The notes beneath the pieces are model-generated. The model saw only the letters and a list, made by a program, of their open reading frames with translations. It searched no databases and had not been told where the DNA came from. DNA of 64,000 bases, from positions 11,086,042 to 11,150,041 of the forward strand of contig CM055272.1 of NCBI GenBank assembly GCA_029237695.1. Reading direction: 5' to 3'. The position numbers and the translations under genes are program-made. Origin of the DNA: Conchocele bisecta (Eukaryota > Mollusca > Bivalvia > Lucinida > Thyasiridae). The stretch's first letter is position 1; each line of letters begins with the position of its first letter. This document shows, one piece after another, positions 22,861 to 35,107 of the stretch.

Positions 22861-24137
22861 CGGTCAGTGAAAATGCTCAAAATCATGTACCGGTAAGTCA
22901 TATGGAGTGGCAATTATGATTTTATGAACATATGACTTTCAACAAGATTTTATGATGAAAAAGTAGATTATTACACTTACTTTAGGTTCGGCAACATGAG
23001 TTTGCTATTTGATTAGGTACAAATCCCATAACTCACATTTCTCCAGTCACCGCCACATTTGAGCTCTGTGTCTACAATTTACCCTGGAAATGTCTTCATC
23101 CCCAATACTGCCTGACTGTAGCCAATTAATCACCATCAAAATCATTATTACCTCCACCAGAGACTACTTGGGAGAAAAAATTCACCATTCATATGGCCAT
23201 TTCAGTCTGCTAATTACATTGCATTTGCTTAATTGGCTAGAATAGTACAATTAGTGGCCGTATTTAAGTTTCTCCATTGGATTAGAGTGCCATGAGACGT
23301 CTTGACTTCCTCCTATTGATTTTCGGCTATAGCTCTGTTTGGCAAACTGCAGTCTTATTGCCTCCACACAATTGTTTTGGCCGAGAAATAGTTTGCCTCT
23401 GGAATATTTATTGCAGTTGGTATGATTTATGTGTTTAAACCATTACATTCTGAGGATACACCAATTTACTGATGAAAAATTCCAAATACTTATTTAGTTG
23501 TCATCAGAATTTTTCAAATGAGTGTCACAGCAAACCGGTATACTTTTTGTTGATAAATAAGCAAAATAGGAGGAAAATCAAAATTTTGTCTGATACATTT
23601 TCGGGGAACCTTATTCTGGTTAAAGGGCAAATATGTCATACTTGTACATGATATATGTATATGGACGACGTTCATGGTAGTAACAATAGAAGTAAACTTT
23701 ATTTTTATACACCCGGTCATTATAGGGTTAACTGTATTGTAATTTTCAAATTTGCGGCGTATATCAGAAAATGATAGCGCGTCGCCATTAAACATGTTCT
23801 CCGACCTATCATTTTCACATATACGCCACAAATTTGAAAATTACAATGCGGTTAACCTATTTCTAATGCACTCCTTTACTACTGGCGTAGGAATACATAT
23901 TGAAATAATTTGCGACCGTTCATCAACAATGATATACCTGTAATGTATGACCATCAGCCAATCAGATTGCGTGATACTTATAGTGTGCATTAGAAACACT
24001 TTTGAATAGAAATAAAAAAAATATCCAAAATTATTTCAAGTTGTTCATGTCCCACACAGGGATATTCAACATGAATGGGTTAAATTGGTGACTCCCTTTA
24101 TGTACCTGTAGTTGTTGACATGCCAACTTTTGTCATC
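22861..24137. other. non-coding, holds one hairpin element
   Basis: About 22985-23060 resembles part of a family T repeat. At 23725-23862 an inverted pair, GTAATTTTCAAATTTGCGGC and GCCACAAATTTGAAAATTAC, with outer GGTTAAC arms forms a fold-back element of about 140 bp. The remainder is unassigned. Confidence 0.5.
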
Positions 24138-24364
24138 TTAACCCTTTCACCTGGAATGGATTTTGATATGTTAATTTTGCAACCAATCCAACCGTCACTA
24201 AATGGTTTTCAGACTTGTCCATTTATGAAAAGGTGGTATTTTTTGTTCTCAAAAATTACTTATAAAAAGTGCAGATCCTGATTAGACGGCTCGCTACGAG
24301 CCAGCTCATCTGGATCTGCACTTGCATAAACCGCTATAGCGAGCTTTCGGGTTCCAAGGGTTAA
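24138..24364. mobile_element. TTAA-flanked MITE, family S, copy 1
   Basis: TTAACCCTTTCACCTGGAAT at the left and GGTTCCAAGGGTTAA at the right. TTAA at both edges suggests a piggyBac- or Kolobok-type target site. An internal hairpin lies around CAGATCCTGATTAGACGG and CTCATCTGGATCTGC. Relatives: 34909-35107, 41270-41324 and 51801-51875. Confidence 0.6.
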
Positions 24365-25358
24365 TAGAAAGTATTTTACGCTATCAATATTGACAAATTG
24401 TAATTACTATAGTTTGTCTAATTATCTGTTGGATAATTGGCTCATATTGTAATGTATGAGCCATTAATTATTTAAGATAATCATTGTTGTGTGCACATTA
24501 CCACATCTGTGATTTTAGACAAGAATCTTTGTGGACCCTTCCTACATTTCTGTAGACAATGTTTGACATTTGTTACAGTAGCCAGTTACCTATAGTCTGC
24601 TGATTCCAGTATTTTACTGATTATGAGGATTTTCACAAACATTCAGATGTAGCAGTAAGGTAAGATTTTAATTCATTATAGGTGGTAAATTAGGGCAGGG
24701 ATTCCACTGGCGATCGCCACTTTCGCAATTGGTGATAAAAATAAACAATCGGCGATAGAAAATTACAATATTCGGGAAAAAAATCAAAATAAATATTTTT
24801 TTTATTATTTTTTTTAGAAAATTGTAATTTTTTATTGCCAATTTTTTAAAGTGGCAATTTTTTTTATTTCCCCCAGCGGAATCCCTATTTGGGTAGTATC
24901 GAAACTTCAAGGAAAACAAATCAGAATTGTTCTTGCCTTTTTGAAAGTATACAATGTCATGTATATTTGACCGCTTATTTTATGTATCAAAATGTACACT
25001 TACATGGAGAAAACAAACAAATAAGTATTTTTATGACAAACATTATAAAACCCATAGACTACAAGCCAGCTCATCATGATCTACACTGTTATACATGTTA
25101 GGAAAGAGGTTTCTAGTGTTGAAAGGGTTAAGCTGTAGCTGTATCAGATGTTATGTCCCCTGGACACTTTTCCGTCGGTCCGTCCATTCATCACACTTGG
25201 CTTGTCCTGCGAACTACTTCTACAGTTTCAGCCAGTCCACTCTATACTCACAACCATCTAATGGGGAAGTGTGTAACAAACTGTTTCGCTCTGCGTCCGA
25301 TCCAATCAAACTTGTGCACCTATCAATGTCTGAATTGAATTTTGTAGTAAGAAAGCCA
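24365..25358. other. non-coding, no gene recognised
   Basis: AT-rich. 24700-24890 contains an inverted pair built on GCGATCGCCACTTTCGCAAT and a diverged reverse copy near 24835-24875 (GCCAATTTTTTAAAGTGGC), a weak fold-back. No exon seen. Confidence 0.35.
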
Positions 25359-27787
25359 GTGTTACAGAGCTCCAGATAAGGTGCATATTTTACGCACTTA
25401 TTTTAGCAGAATATGCATTGATGATCAAAAGTGTGGGCACTAAATACTCCCAGCAATGTGAAAATATGCATTGATGTTCAAACTGAGTAGTGAAAATACT
25501 GTAATAAAGTTGAAAATTTACTTAGTTCGATCAGCTGCAAAAAGCTTTTTGCAGCTAAAATAAGTGAATTTTTAGCTCACCTGAGCGAAGCTCATGTGAG
25601 CTATTGTTACCGCAATGTGTTCGTCGTCCGTCGTCGTCGTCGTCGTCGTCCGTGAACATTTTCAAACGTCTTCTCCTCGGTAACCATTGGGCCTATGGTC
25701 ACCAAACTTCATGGTCATGGTCCTTAGGTAGGGGGATTACAAAATTGTTAAAATGACGTCATTACGTAATCCAAGATGGCCGCCGTCTAAAAATAGCACA
25801 AATTCTTAAAAAATCTTCTCACGAACCGCCAACCGGATTTCGACAAAACTTGGTCCATGGTCCATGGTCCATGGGTGAAGCCTTTTCAGATTTGTTAAAA
25901 TAGAGGTCATCGCTAATTCAAGATGGCCGCCGTCTAAAAATAGCATAAATTCTTAAAAAATCTTCTTCTCATGAACCGCTTGCCGGATTTCGACGAAACT
26001 TGGTAGGAATGATCGATGTACATTGCTCTTTCAAAGTTGTTAAAATGGTGACCCCGGGGTCAAAAATGGGCGTGGCCCGTGGGGTCAAATTGGGGTCAAA
26101 TTTTATTTTTGACCGAATATGGTCATGTCATATATCAAATTGAAGGTATCAATGAGGCGATCACTCTGGTGCATTTTCTGTCGAAATCGGATTGTTATGT
26201 CATCCAAGATGGCCGCCGAAAGGTCAAAAGGTCGTTCTTTTATTAGAGATTTCAAAATTCTTCTTCACATGAACCGCTTGGCCCATGGTAGCCAAACTTA
26301 AAAGTTATGGTCCAAGTGTGAAGCCTTTTCAGATTTGTTAAAATGGAGGTCATCGCTAATCCAGGTGCCGTCTAAAAATACTAAATTCTTATCTTCTTCT
26401 CATGAACTACCAATCGCAAACCTTGGAAGATGTCGTGTACAATGCTCTCAAAGTTGTAAAATGGTGACCCGTCAAAAAAGGGCATGGCCCGAAAGGGCAA
26501 AATTGACGAATTATGGTCTTATATATCAAATCGAAGGTATCATGACGATACTCGGTACATTTGTTGTCCAAACGGATTGATTTCATCAAGATGCAGAAAT
26601 CAAAAGGTTGTTTATTAGAATGATTTAAAAATTCTTCATGAACTTGCCCATGTAGCCAAACTTAAAATAGCGGGTGAACCTTTTCAGTTAAAAGGAGTCA
26701 TCGGCTAATCCAAGATGGCCGCCGTCTAAAAATAGCATAAATTATCTTCTTCTCAGGAACCGTAGCGGGATGACGAAACGGTGGAATGATCGATACATGC
26801 TCTTTCAAAGTTGTTAAATGTGACCCCGGGGTCATGGGATGGCCCTAGGGTCAAATTTTATGACGAATATGGTATTGGTATATCAATCGAGGTACAATGA
26901 GCGATCACTCTGGTACATTTGTTGTCCAAATCGGATTGTTATTTCATCCAAGATGGCCGCAGAAATGTCAAAAGGTTGTTCTTTTATTAGAGATTTAAAA
27001 ATTCTTCTTCACATGAACCGCTTGGCCCATGGTAGCCAAACTTAAAAGTTATGGTCCATGGGTGAAGCCTTTTCAGATTTGTTAAAATGGAGGTCATCGC
27101 TAATCCAAGATGGCCGCCGTCTAAAAATAGCATAAATTCTTAAAAAATCTTCTTCTCATGAACCGCTAGCCGGATTTCGACGAAACTTGGTAGGAATGAT
27201 CGATGTACATTGCTCTTTCAAAGTTGTTAAAATGGTGACCCCGGGGTCAAAAATGGGCGTGGCCCGTGGGGTCAAATTGGGGTCAAATTGGGGTCAAATT
27301 GGGGTCAAATTTTATTTTTGACTGAATATGGTCATGTCATATATCAAATTGAAGGTATCAATGAGGCGATCACTCTGGTGCAATATTTGTCGGAATCGGA
27401 TGATTATGTCATCTATGATGGCCACCAAAAGGTCCATTTATTCAAGATTTTTAACGTCTTTTTCTCAGGAACCACATGGCCGATGCTGGGTGAAGCATTT
27501 TCAGAGTCATCGCTTAATCCAAGATGACCGCCATCTAAAAATAGCACAATTTTTTTAAAACACATGAACTCAATGTCACATTCTCCTCTGGTGTTCATGG
27601 AGTCAGGTGAGCGAATTAGGGCCATCATGGCCCTCTTGTTTAATTTGTTTTATTTGTTCTCACTTGTTTCCTATTTAATAAGGAGGAACACCAATACTGC
27701 ATTTGTAGAAGTAAAATACGCATTGAATTTGAAATATGGGGGTATAATACTCTTTAGATACACAACTTATCTGGAGCTCTGGTGTTA
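25359..27787. mobile_element. family U DNA transposon relic, disrupted by family B
   Basis: Inverted ends CAGAGCTCCAGATAAG (25365) and CTTATCTGGAGCTCTG (ending 27781) are directly flanked by GTGTTA on both sides (25359-25364 and 27782-27787). Without the inserted family B element it would be about 345 bp, similar to the copy at 55562-55958 (397 bp). A perfect hairpin AGCTGCAAAAAGCTTTTTGC at 25533-25556 lies just before the insertion. Confidence 0.75.
25569..27640 (+). mobile_element. family B tandem-module element, full length, nested in family U
   Basis: 5' end TTTTTAGCTCACCTGAGC with GAAGCTCATGTGAGCT, then (GTC)n at about 25620-25650. Many diverged copies of modules with AAGATGGCCGCCGTCTAAAA, TTCGACGAAACTTGGT and TGACCCCGGGGTC follow. 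At the 3' end, TCAGGTGAGC (27603-27612) inverts the 5' GCTCACCTGA. A hairpin AGGGCC-ATCAT-GGCCCT (27618-27634) then precedes CTTGTT. The plan resembles non-autonomous Helentron elements. Non-coding. Confidence 0.8.
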
Positions 27788-28309
27788 TTATTTATATATA
27801 TATAATTTATTTTCCATGACAATTTGATGTCATTTTGAATATTTTATAGTAAATTTAGTATTTCAACAAAGATAGCTGCATCTAGAAGTGTGCCGAGTTT
27901 TGCTTCAGTGTTTATCTATGGACCTCCGGCTGAAAGTCATTACCTACAACAGTTAACAGTTACATTGAGTGACTGGATGGCAAAAGTGTAGGTCTAACCC
28001 AAATGTTCTGTCTGTAATGCAGGGCGACTTACAACGACGAAAGCAATAAGGCGATAACACTGTCAAAATGAAATGGCATGTTGTACATAAATGTAAATGC
28101 TTGGATTTAACGACGGCACTGGCTCGTTGACCTTGCATGTCGTCTCCCAAGAAGGGGAGAAAGGAAAGGAGGTGGATACAGTGGAAATCGGCCCCAGGGG
28201 GCCTAGCTCTTATTTGAATAGTCCCCTCTGGTTCTTTAAGACTCTCCTTTTATACAATGGACCGCCTTTAAAGTCCCCATCTGAAAGGACTATCTGGGGA
28301 TGAAGCTTG

Positions 28310-28830
28310 TATTTTCAGACTACGTGGAAATGTAGGTCGAATCTGAGAAACCAGCAGGTTAATTTTGAAACTTTGTTGAACAGCCATGTCTCTTTAAGAT
28401 TTGTTACAATCTCACCCGAGGCCAAACTTGGGCACATGTTTATTTTCAGACAAAAGTGGTCATATGATTTATCAAATGGAAGGTATTAATTACTTAATTG
28501 AGGCCATTACATGTACCTACAAAAGATTTTGAGCTTAGCCAACTAATGGCCTTTGAGTCTGCATGAGCCAACCAAAAGGTTGTAAATTCATGTCGTCTCA
28601 TGCTGGACTTACGTTGCCCAAGCTTCACAGTGAGTACGCATCACATAATCCATGATAATGACAAATATCATGAACCAGCACTTGACCAAACTTGGTAGAA
28701 ATTAGCAACAGCCGGCTCTTTCAGATTTAATAAAATGGTGGCCTGGGGAATACTCAATAGATATGAACTGGGGATGGTGGGGGCTGGGGGTCAGATCAAA
28801 GGTATTGATGTAATTGGGAAATAATTTATT
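28310..28830 (+). repeat. diverged family B module fragment
   Basis: Phrases such as ATCAAATGGAAGGTATTAA, GACCAAACTTGGTAGAAAT and GATTTAATAAAATGGTGGCC match family B modules at low identity. No termini. Confidence 0.5.
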
Positions 28831-29013
28831 CAGTAAAAATACATTTTCCATAGTAATTATCTGGACCTATTGTGAGACAAATGCATGATCAATAAAGGTA
28901 GAAAAACACAATAGTTTTATGTTTTTGACATACTCACACTGGTTAGGCCGAACGCTTGGCCGACAGATGCAACGAATATCCGTACGTTTTGGAACGCGCG
29001 GTAGTCAGATAAA

Positions 29014-29040
29014 ATGGCCGAAAAGGAAGCAGTTTTTGAG
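29014..29040 (+). CDS. possible nine-codon first coding exon (MAEKEAVFE)
   Basis: The sequence AAAATGGCCGAAAAGGAAGC has a good initiation context (A at -3, G at +4). It encodes MAEKEAVFE and is followed immediately by a consensus donor, GAG|GTAAGC at 29041. Upstream is a short CpG-richer patch (GGAACGCGCGGTAGTCAG). I do not recognise the protein, and no second exon was found. It may be chance: a start and a donor this close are not rare in 64 kb. Confidence 0.3.
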
Positions 29041-29371
29041 GTAAGCGTTGTATTTATATTTATATTTATGATATATAAAGGAATTCAGCCTCATGATTGG
29101 TCTTACGGAATGCCCCCAAGTATCCGCCGTCTGCAAATACTGCTTTTGAAGCTGTGTAAGTGGAATTGATGGAGAAATGCAAAACAAAGTTTGGGTTGTC
29201 AACAACAAAACGTGGAATTTTTTTTCAAACTAGCACAAAATGGCCCTGTATGCCCATTTATCGTACACATATGTGACCCCTGGCATTGGAAATCATTGAA
29301 TACATGTAGAGAAATACAATTTGAGACACCTGCCGACACAGCAACACATTGCATGCAGAATATTTACATTT

Positions 29372-31386
29372 TTAGCTTCTGTTTCCTTTCATGGAACACC
29401 TTATTATTTCATACATGCATTCCTCAGATGACTCTATCAGCTGTAGCAAATCCACGACCCACCACTCAGCCCTTACCCCAAGGTCAAGGTCACAAACCTG
29501 GCACATTCATAAACTTAACGTTGGGTAAATGTCTTGTAACTTCTGTTTCCTTTCATGGAACACCTTGTTATTTCATACATGCATTCCTCAGATGACCCTC
29601 TATCATGCTGTAGCAAATCCATGACCCACCACCCGGCCATTACCCCAAGGTCAAGGTTACAAACTTGGCACATTCATAAACTTAACGTTGGGTAAATGTC
29701 TTATAACTTCTGTTTCCGTTCATGGAACACCTTGTTATTTCATACATGCATTCCTCAGATGACCCTGTATCATGCTGTAGCAAATCCATGACCCACCACC
29801 CAGCCCTTACCCAAGGTCAAGGTCACAAACTTAGCACATTCATAAACTTAACGTTGGGGTAAATGTCTTATGACATCTGTTTCCTTTCATGGAACGCCTT
29901 GTTATTTCATACATGCATTCATCTGATGATACTATATCGTGCTATAGCAAATCCATGACCCACCGCCCACCCAATCGTTACCCCAAGGTCAAGGTCACAA
30001 ACTTAGCATGTTCATAAACTTAACATTGGGGTAAATGTTGTGTAACTTCTGTTTATTTACAGGGAACGCCTTCATATTTCATACAGGCATTCATCTGATG
30101 ATACTCTATCGTGCTATAGCAAATTCATGACTCACCGCCGCCCTTTCCCCAAGGTGAAGGTCACAATCTTAGCACATTCATAAACTTAAAGTTTGGGTAA
30201 ATGTATTATAACATCTGTTTCCTCTCATGGAACGCCTTGATATTTCAAATATGCATTCATCTGATGATACTCTATAATGCTATAGCAAATCCATGACCCA
30301 CCGCCCATCCCTTACCTCAAGGTCAAGGTCACAAACTTAGTACATTCATAAACTTAACGTTGGGTAAATGTCTGTTTCCTTTCATGGAACGCCTTGCTAT
30401 TTCATACATTCCTCAGATGACCCTCTATCATGCTGTAGCAAATCCACAACCCACCACCCAACCCTTTCATGGAACGCCTTGATATTTCAAACACGCATTC
30501 ATCTGATGATACTCTATCGTGCTATAGCAATTCCATGACCCACCGCCGAACCCTTACCCCAAGGTCAAGGTCACAAACTTGACACATTCATAAACTTAAC
30601 GTTGGGGTAAATGTCTGATAACAACTGTTTCCTTTGATGGAACGCCTTGATATTTCATACATACATTCCTCAGATGACCCTCTATCATGCTGTAGCAAAT
30701 CCACAACCCACCACCTAACCCTTACCCCAAGGTCAAGGTCACAAACTTAGCATGTTCATAAACTTTACATTGGGGTAAATGTTGTGTAACGTCTGTTTCT
30801 TTACACTTTGAACGCTTTGATATTTCATACATGCATTCATCTATTGTGCTACAGCAAATCCATGACCCACCCCACCCCTTTCCCCAAGATCAACATCATA
30901 AACTTAACGTTGGAGTAAATGTCTTTTTATAACTTCCGTTTCTTTACAGGGAACACCTTCATATTTCATACATGCATTCATCTGATGATACTCTATTGTG
31001 CTACAGCAAATCCATGACCCACCCCCCACCCTTTTGCCAAGGCCAAGGTCACAAACCTAGCACATTTATACATGCATTCCTCATGTGAATAGCTATCATG
31101 CTATAGAAAATCACCAACTTCATAAACTTAACGCTGGGTTAAATTTTGTTTTCCTTCTCTTTTCAGGGAGCGCATTGATATTTCATACATGCATTCATCT
31201 TAATATGCTATATCATGCTATATCAAATCCACGACCCACCTTCCACCACTGACCTCAATGTCAAGGTCCACCGCACACCCCTTATCCCAAGGTCAAGTTA
31301 TATAATATTCATGTTTTTTATACAACTGTGACAAGTTTGAATGAAGGCTGCCGATAGGCGAGCTTCGTTGTCTTCTGACAACTCTA
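29372..31386 (+). mobile_element. family F array, about 11-12 monomers, with 3' end
   Basis: Monomers of 164-167 bp (ATGGAAC at 29391, 29555, 29722, 29889 and onwards) carry TATTTCATACATGCATTC, AAATCCATGACCCACC and CAAGGTCAAGGTCACAAACT. The 3' end has GGCGAGC (31357), then hairpin GTTGTC-TTCT-GACAAC (about 31367-31382) and CTCT. The 5' end is truncated (29372, TTTTTAGCTTCTGTTTCC). Non-coding despite some open frames. Confidence 0.75.
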
Positions 31387-31570
31387 TTTTTACTGCAACG
31401 ATGGGCAATGCCGATTGACATGCAACACATATGCTGCCGATGCAGTATCAATTGAACGAATAATATGTCTTTCGGCATATGTCTTTTGTGTCCATCCAGC
31501 ATTACAGCATCCAGTGATCGACGTGTAGATAACAAACAATTATAGCTGGCCGATTTTGACAAATTAGATA

Positions 31571-31835
31571 CATTCTTTGTTTTATTCGCGGTGGTTACAA
31601 TGGTATGAATCCACAGAACTAGTTGTCGCACTCTTCACAATCATGAGGTTTGTTTCCAGCATGGATTCTAAGATGGCGTATAAGAGAAGTCTTGGAGCTG
31701 TACGTCTTCGAGCATATTTCGCATACAAAGGGTCTCTCCATCTGTGGAAGACAAATAATAACATATAAATGCTTCAGGGAAAGCATACGCTGTGGATTCA
31801 TACCATTGTAACCGCCGCGAATAAAACAAAGAATG
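31571..31835. mobile_element. 46-bp inverted repeats enclosing a zinc-finger exon
   Basis: Arm 31571-31616 (CATTCTTTGTTTTATTCGCG ... ATGAATCCACAG) and arm 31790-31835 (CTGTGGATTCATACC ... AAAACAAAGAATG) are reverse complements with one mismatch. They enclose 173 bp that contain a C2H2 finger. Either this is an element that captured an exon, or two repeats landed by chance beside one. Confidence 0.75.
31619..31741 (-). CDS. C2H2 zinc-finger exon or fragment
   Basis: On the minus strand a polypyrimidine acceptor (ATTTGTCTTCCACAG) is followed by ATGGAGAGACCC and 40 codons ending at TAG 31619. The peptide has one complete finger: CEIC, 12 residues, H-LRI-H. It is followed by a linker AGNKPH (TGEKP-like) and the first CEEC pair of a second finger, which is cut off by the stop. 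The family role is nucleic-acid binding. The fragment sits inside inverted repeats, so it may be a captured exon piece. No neighbouring exon was found. Confidence 0.65.
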   Translation of the reverse strand: MERPFVCEICSKTYSSKTSLIRHLRIHAGNKPHDCEECDN

Positions 31836-32106
31836 CAAACAAAGGGTAGTGGCCTAGAGGACTTCAATACCAGAGGTTGGTAGCCAGAACGCATAAAGGT
31901 CATTACACTGGCAACATGAAATGGTATGCTGTACATGAATGCTATTATATATATAGTGGATGAGCCAGACAAAACAAAATTTAATATTTTGATCCAAGAT
32001 TGCTGCTAAAATCAATGATGGCCGCCAATGTTGTGACTCACATATTACAGTAAAATCTGTTACGGCATTTGTTTAAATAACAGTTGCCACACTTATACTA
32101 TGTCTC

Positions 32107-32348
32107 TTAACCCTTACACCGCTACACACAACAATTGTCGTCTGCTGTTGCTTTTATATCTTGCCTTATTTCTCAATAAAAACATGGTTTGACAGCACTT
32201 CAGAATCATTTACAATGGAAATGATTCTCGAGTGCTGTCGAAGCATGTTGTAAATTATTCTAAAGTGCTGTCAAAGCATGTTTTTGATGATGAAAATAGA
32301 AAATAAACATCAGACGGCAAAAAATTAAGATAGCAGTGTAAGGGTTAA
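32107..32348. mobile_element. TTAA-flanked MITE, family R, copy 1
   Basis: TTAACCCTTACACCGCTA (32107) and TAGCAGTGTAAGGGTTAA (ends 32348) are inverted ends with TTAA outermost. Inside is a hairpin TTTGACAGCACTTCAGAATC...GATTCTCGAGTGCTGTCGAA and a further copy of its right arm. Partial second copy at 56091-56248. Confidence 0.75.
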
Positions 32349-33100
32349 AATGTGAATGGAAGATGAATAGAAATGTCTTTGATGTTTTTAGTACATGTAT
32401 ATTTAATATTAAAAGAACTATACAAAATCAAGATGGCTGCTAAATATTATATTGTGTTCTTATAGTAAGTATTTCTCACAGAAGGTGTAATTCTAGTCAT
32501 ATAAAGATAGCAAATGACAAGTACAAATACTGTACTGTACAAATAAAAGGACTGAACGTCCTGAAGTTCTTCACAGTATGTATTTGTGGATGACAAATAG
32601 ACTAATAATTAATCTAGAGTGGAAAGCGTTTCGCGAAAAATAAGCACCGGAATTTCACAGCGACAACAACAACAACAACATTTTTCAGAAACTGTATTCA
32701 TGCACCGAACCAGGGAGTTACAAATCGCGAATAAGCGACTATGGCGGTTAATTGGCCTACACAGTCTGTCGGTCCATTCCTCCGTCCATCCCACCCAGCC
32801 CCCACCCCCTCAGTGAACGATGCAGTCTACACTGGTGATAGACGTATGTTGGGTCACATTCTGTTTGTCTGCCGTCCATCTGTCTGTGGATATAAACCAC
32901 AGTTCTAAGGTTTCCTCACCAGCCAGCTCCTGAGATCAACTGTCTTCATCTGGACCAGTTGTATCATTAGACAGTCTAATGAATTTTTAGTAGATGATAT
33001 CGAAAGTTTGCAAAAGGTTCAGAATAGAAAGACATTGTCCTCTGAAATTGTCATTGGCTGTCAGTCATGTACCCAAAACGTGTCATTTATGAATTAATTT
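32349..33100. other. non-coding, no gene recognised
   Basis: Contains a (CAA)n tract at about 32660-32682 and otherwise unremarkable sequence. No exon supported. Confidence 0.35.
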
Positions 33101-33109
33101 TATTAATTT

Positions 33110-33270
33110 TGTCTGCGAGAGAAATAATATTTATTGATGTACTGGCCCATAAATTTTCCATTAGTTACAAAATGTTTCCTGAAAGATTGTTGGCCATTTT
33201 AGAACTCCATATGACCATTTCACTGACTCCAGTTGTAGCTGATAGAGAGTGCCCATCATATCTCAGTTTA
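33110..33270 (+). repeat. dispersed repeat shared with 35634-35795
   Basis: GAGAGAAATAATATTTATTG, CTGGCCCATAAATTTTCCAT and GAACTCCATATGACCATTTC recur with few changes at 35634-35795. Family unknown. Confidence 0.6.
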
Positions 33271-33299
33271 ATCCTTTCAATGTTGAATTCAGAAGAATT

Positions 33300-33775
33300 T
33301 TGCCGAAGTTTCTCATTTCCGTCATAACTTCTATATTCCTCGAAGTATTACTTGAATATTTCAACACAGCAAACGTGTGGACAAATGCCACACATCCATC
33401 CGTCCCTTAATATGACCTTGACATTTTGACCTTCACAACTTTGAACTTTTTCGCTTTTTCACACATTAAGAAGTTTGCCGGAGTTTCTCATTTCTGTCAT
33501 AACTTTTATGTCCCCAGATTGATTACTTTAATATTTCAATACATCATACCTGGACAAATGCCATTTTCACACATAATTTTTTTTTACCGGTGTTTACATT
33601 TATAAGAGTTTTCCACAAATGTCACACTTCCATGCTGCCCTTAATATGACCTTTAACTTTTGACCTTCACAACTACTGATGACGACTTATCACTTTTGGT
33701 TAATTAACTTTGCCACAGTTTCTCCAATCTGCCACTGGGGGCATTCGTGTGCCGACCGGCCACATTTTCTTGTTT
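33300..33775 (+). mobile_element. tandem-module element with family A-type 3' end
   Basis: Modules restart at about 33309 and 33485 (TTTCTCATTTCYGTCATAAC; 176 bp). The 3' end, GCCACTGGGGGCATTCGTGT then GCCGACCGGCCACATTTTCTT, matches the family A terminus. Confidence 0.6.
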
Positions 33776-33883
33776 AATTTACATTTTTCTGAACAATAAG
33801 ATGTTTTGTACGCACTTTTAGAACCATCCCCATTGTATTTAATAGGAAATAGGACTAATATAACAGGAAGCATCCGGTGCTCG

Positions 33884-34105
33884 TTTAACTAAGCTTTGTA
33901 CGACTAAAATGTCCATAAGTGCAAATTTAGGATGGTCTGGAAATTTCACTTGATGGATTTACATTTATTGAGCATATGCAGCCTATGCTCAATAAATGTA
34001 GATCCAATAATTGTTTGCAAGAAACAATGTTAACGTGAAATTTACAGACTATCATAAGTTTGCACTTACGAACATTTTAGTCATGCAAAGTTTAGTGAAA
34101 AGGTG
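33884..34105. mobile_element. inverted-repeat MITE, family V, copy 1
   Basis: Left arm AAGCTTTGTACGACTAAAAT, right arm ATTTTAGTCATGCAAAGTTT. An inner hairpin GGATTTACATTTATTGAGCA / TGCTCAATAAATGTAGATCC lies at 33956-34010. A related copy is at 43583-43826. Confidence 0.6.
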
Positions 34106-34493
34106 ATGACTGACCAGTCATATTAAAGGTTAATGAAACCGAGTGGTTACAACATATACTTTCGCAAAATAGAAAATTGTTAAAATTGTTCATGAAATAT
34201 TTCAAATGTATTGTGTACATGAATCCTTGTAATAATGGCCACATTACAAAGTAATCTACGCTGAATATGTCAATATGTAATTTACAGTAACATGTGGTGA
34301 ATTATGTATTTTATGTATGTGAACGTGATAGCTGTATATTTATTGTATTACGTGCAATTGTTTTGCCTGTGGTTTTACGTTTACAGGAAAACTTGATCTG
34401 TGTAACACCTGTGCCATCATCATACATTGTATTGTATTTTATGCTGTACTAGATACATGTATCCTGGTAACTTGGGGCATATTGAGTATTTGT

Positions 34494-34552
34494 CCAGTGT
34501 AGCCCCATATCAGACTGCGCAGATGCGCAGTCTGATCTTGGGCTACACTGGC
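34494..34552. repeat. near-perfect hairpin of the family T core
   Basis: CCAGTGTAGCCCCATATCAG and CTGATCTTGGGCTACACTGG pair around ACTGCGCAGATGCGCAGT: arms of 29 bp. The same core appears at 7320-7385 and 43420-43475. Confidence 0.75.
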
Positions 34553-34908
34553 CACTATTCAATTAAGGAAACCTTCCAGGTGCCTCCGACATCACAATCT
34601 TTAACCATCTGAGTGATTGCTGATAAGGAGCTATAATGGTGTGACACCCAATAAGCCTATTTTGTCACGATGCGTCACATACTTAATATGATTGCGCTGT
34701 TGTATATGACAATGCAAACTCACAGTTTTGAATATGTAACCAGCTTACAATACCTGTAGGCTGGATGCTTTGCAGCTCAAGTTGATGAACGTGAAGTGTT
34801 CAATATCAGGGAACCTGACACCAGGGTTGCATTTATCAATGCTAATGTAGATGTCCTCAATACACTGTACGGTGTACATGCTGCCATCTGTTACACTACA
34901 TCACATCT

Positions 34909-35107
34909 TAACCCTTTCACCCCTAAGTAACTGGAATGGACTGTGATATGTTAATTTTTCGACCAAACAAATCATCACAAAATGATTTTCAGACTAGTCC
35001 ATTTCTAAAAAAAATGGGGTGTTTTGTCAAAAAAATATAAAATTGGTTGCAAAATGTGCAGATCCTGATGCCAATACCACTACAGGCCTGTGGTGTTGAA
35101 CGGGTTA
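34909..35107. mobile_element. family S MITE, copy 2
   Basis: TTAACCCTTTCACCCCTAAG at the left, GTTGAACGGGTTAG at the right, with GATATGTTAATTTTTCGACC inside as in other copies. Confidence 0.5.
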
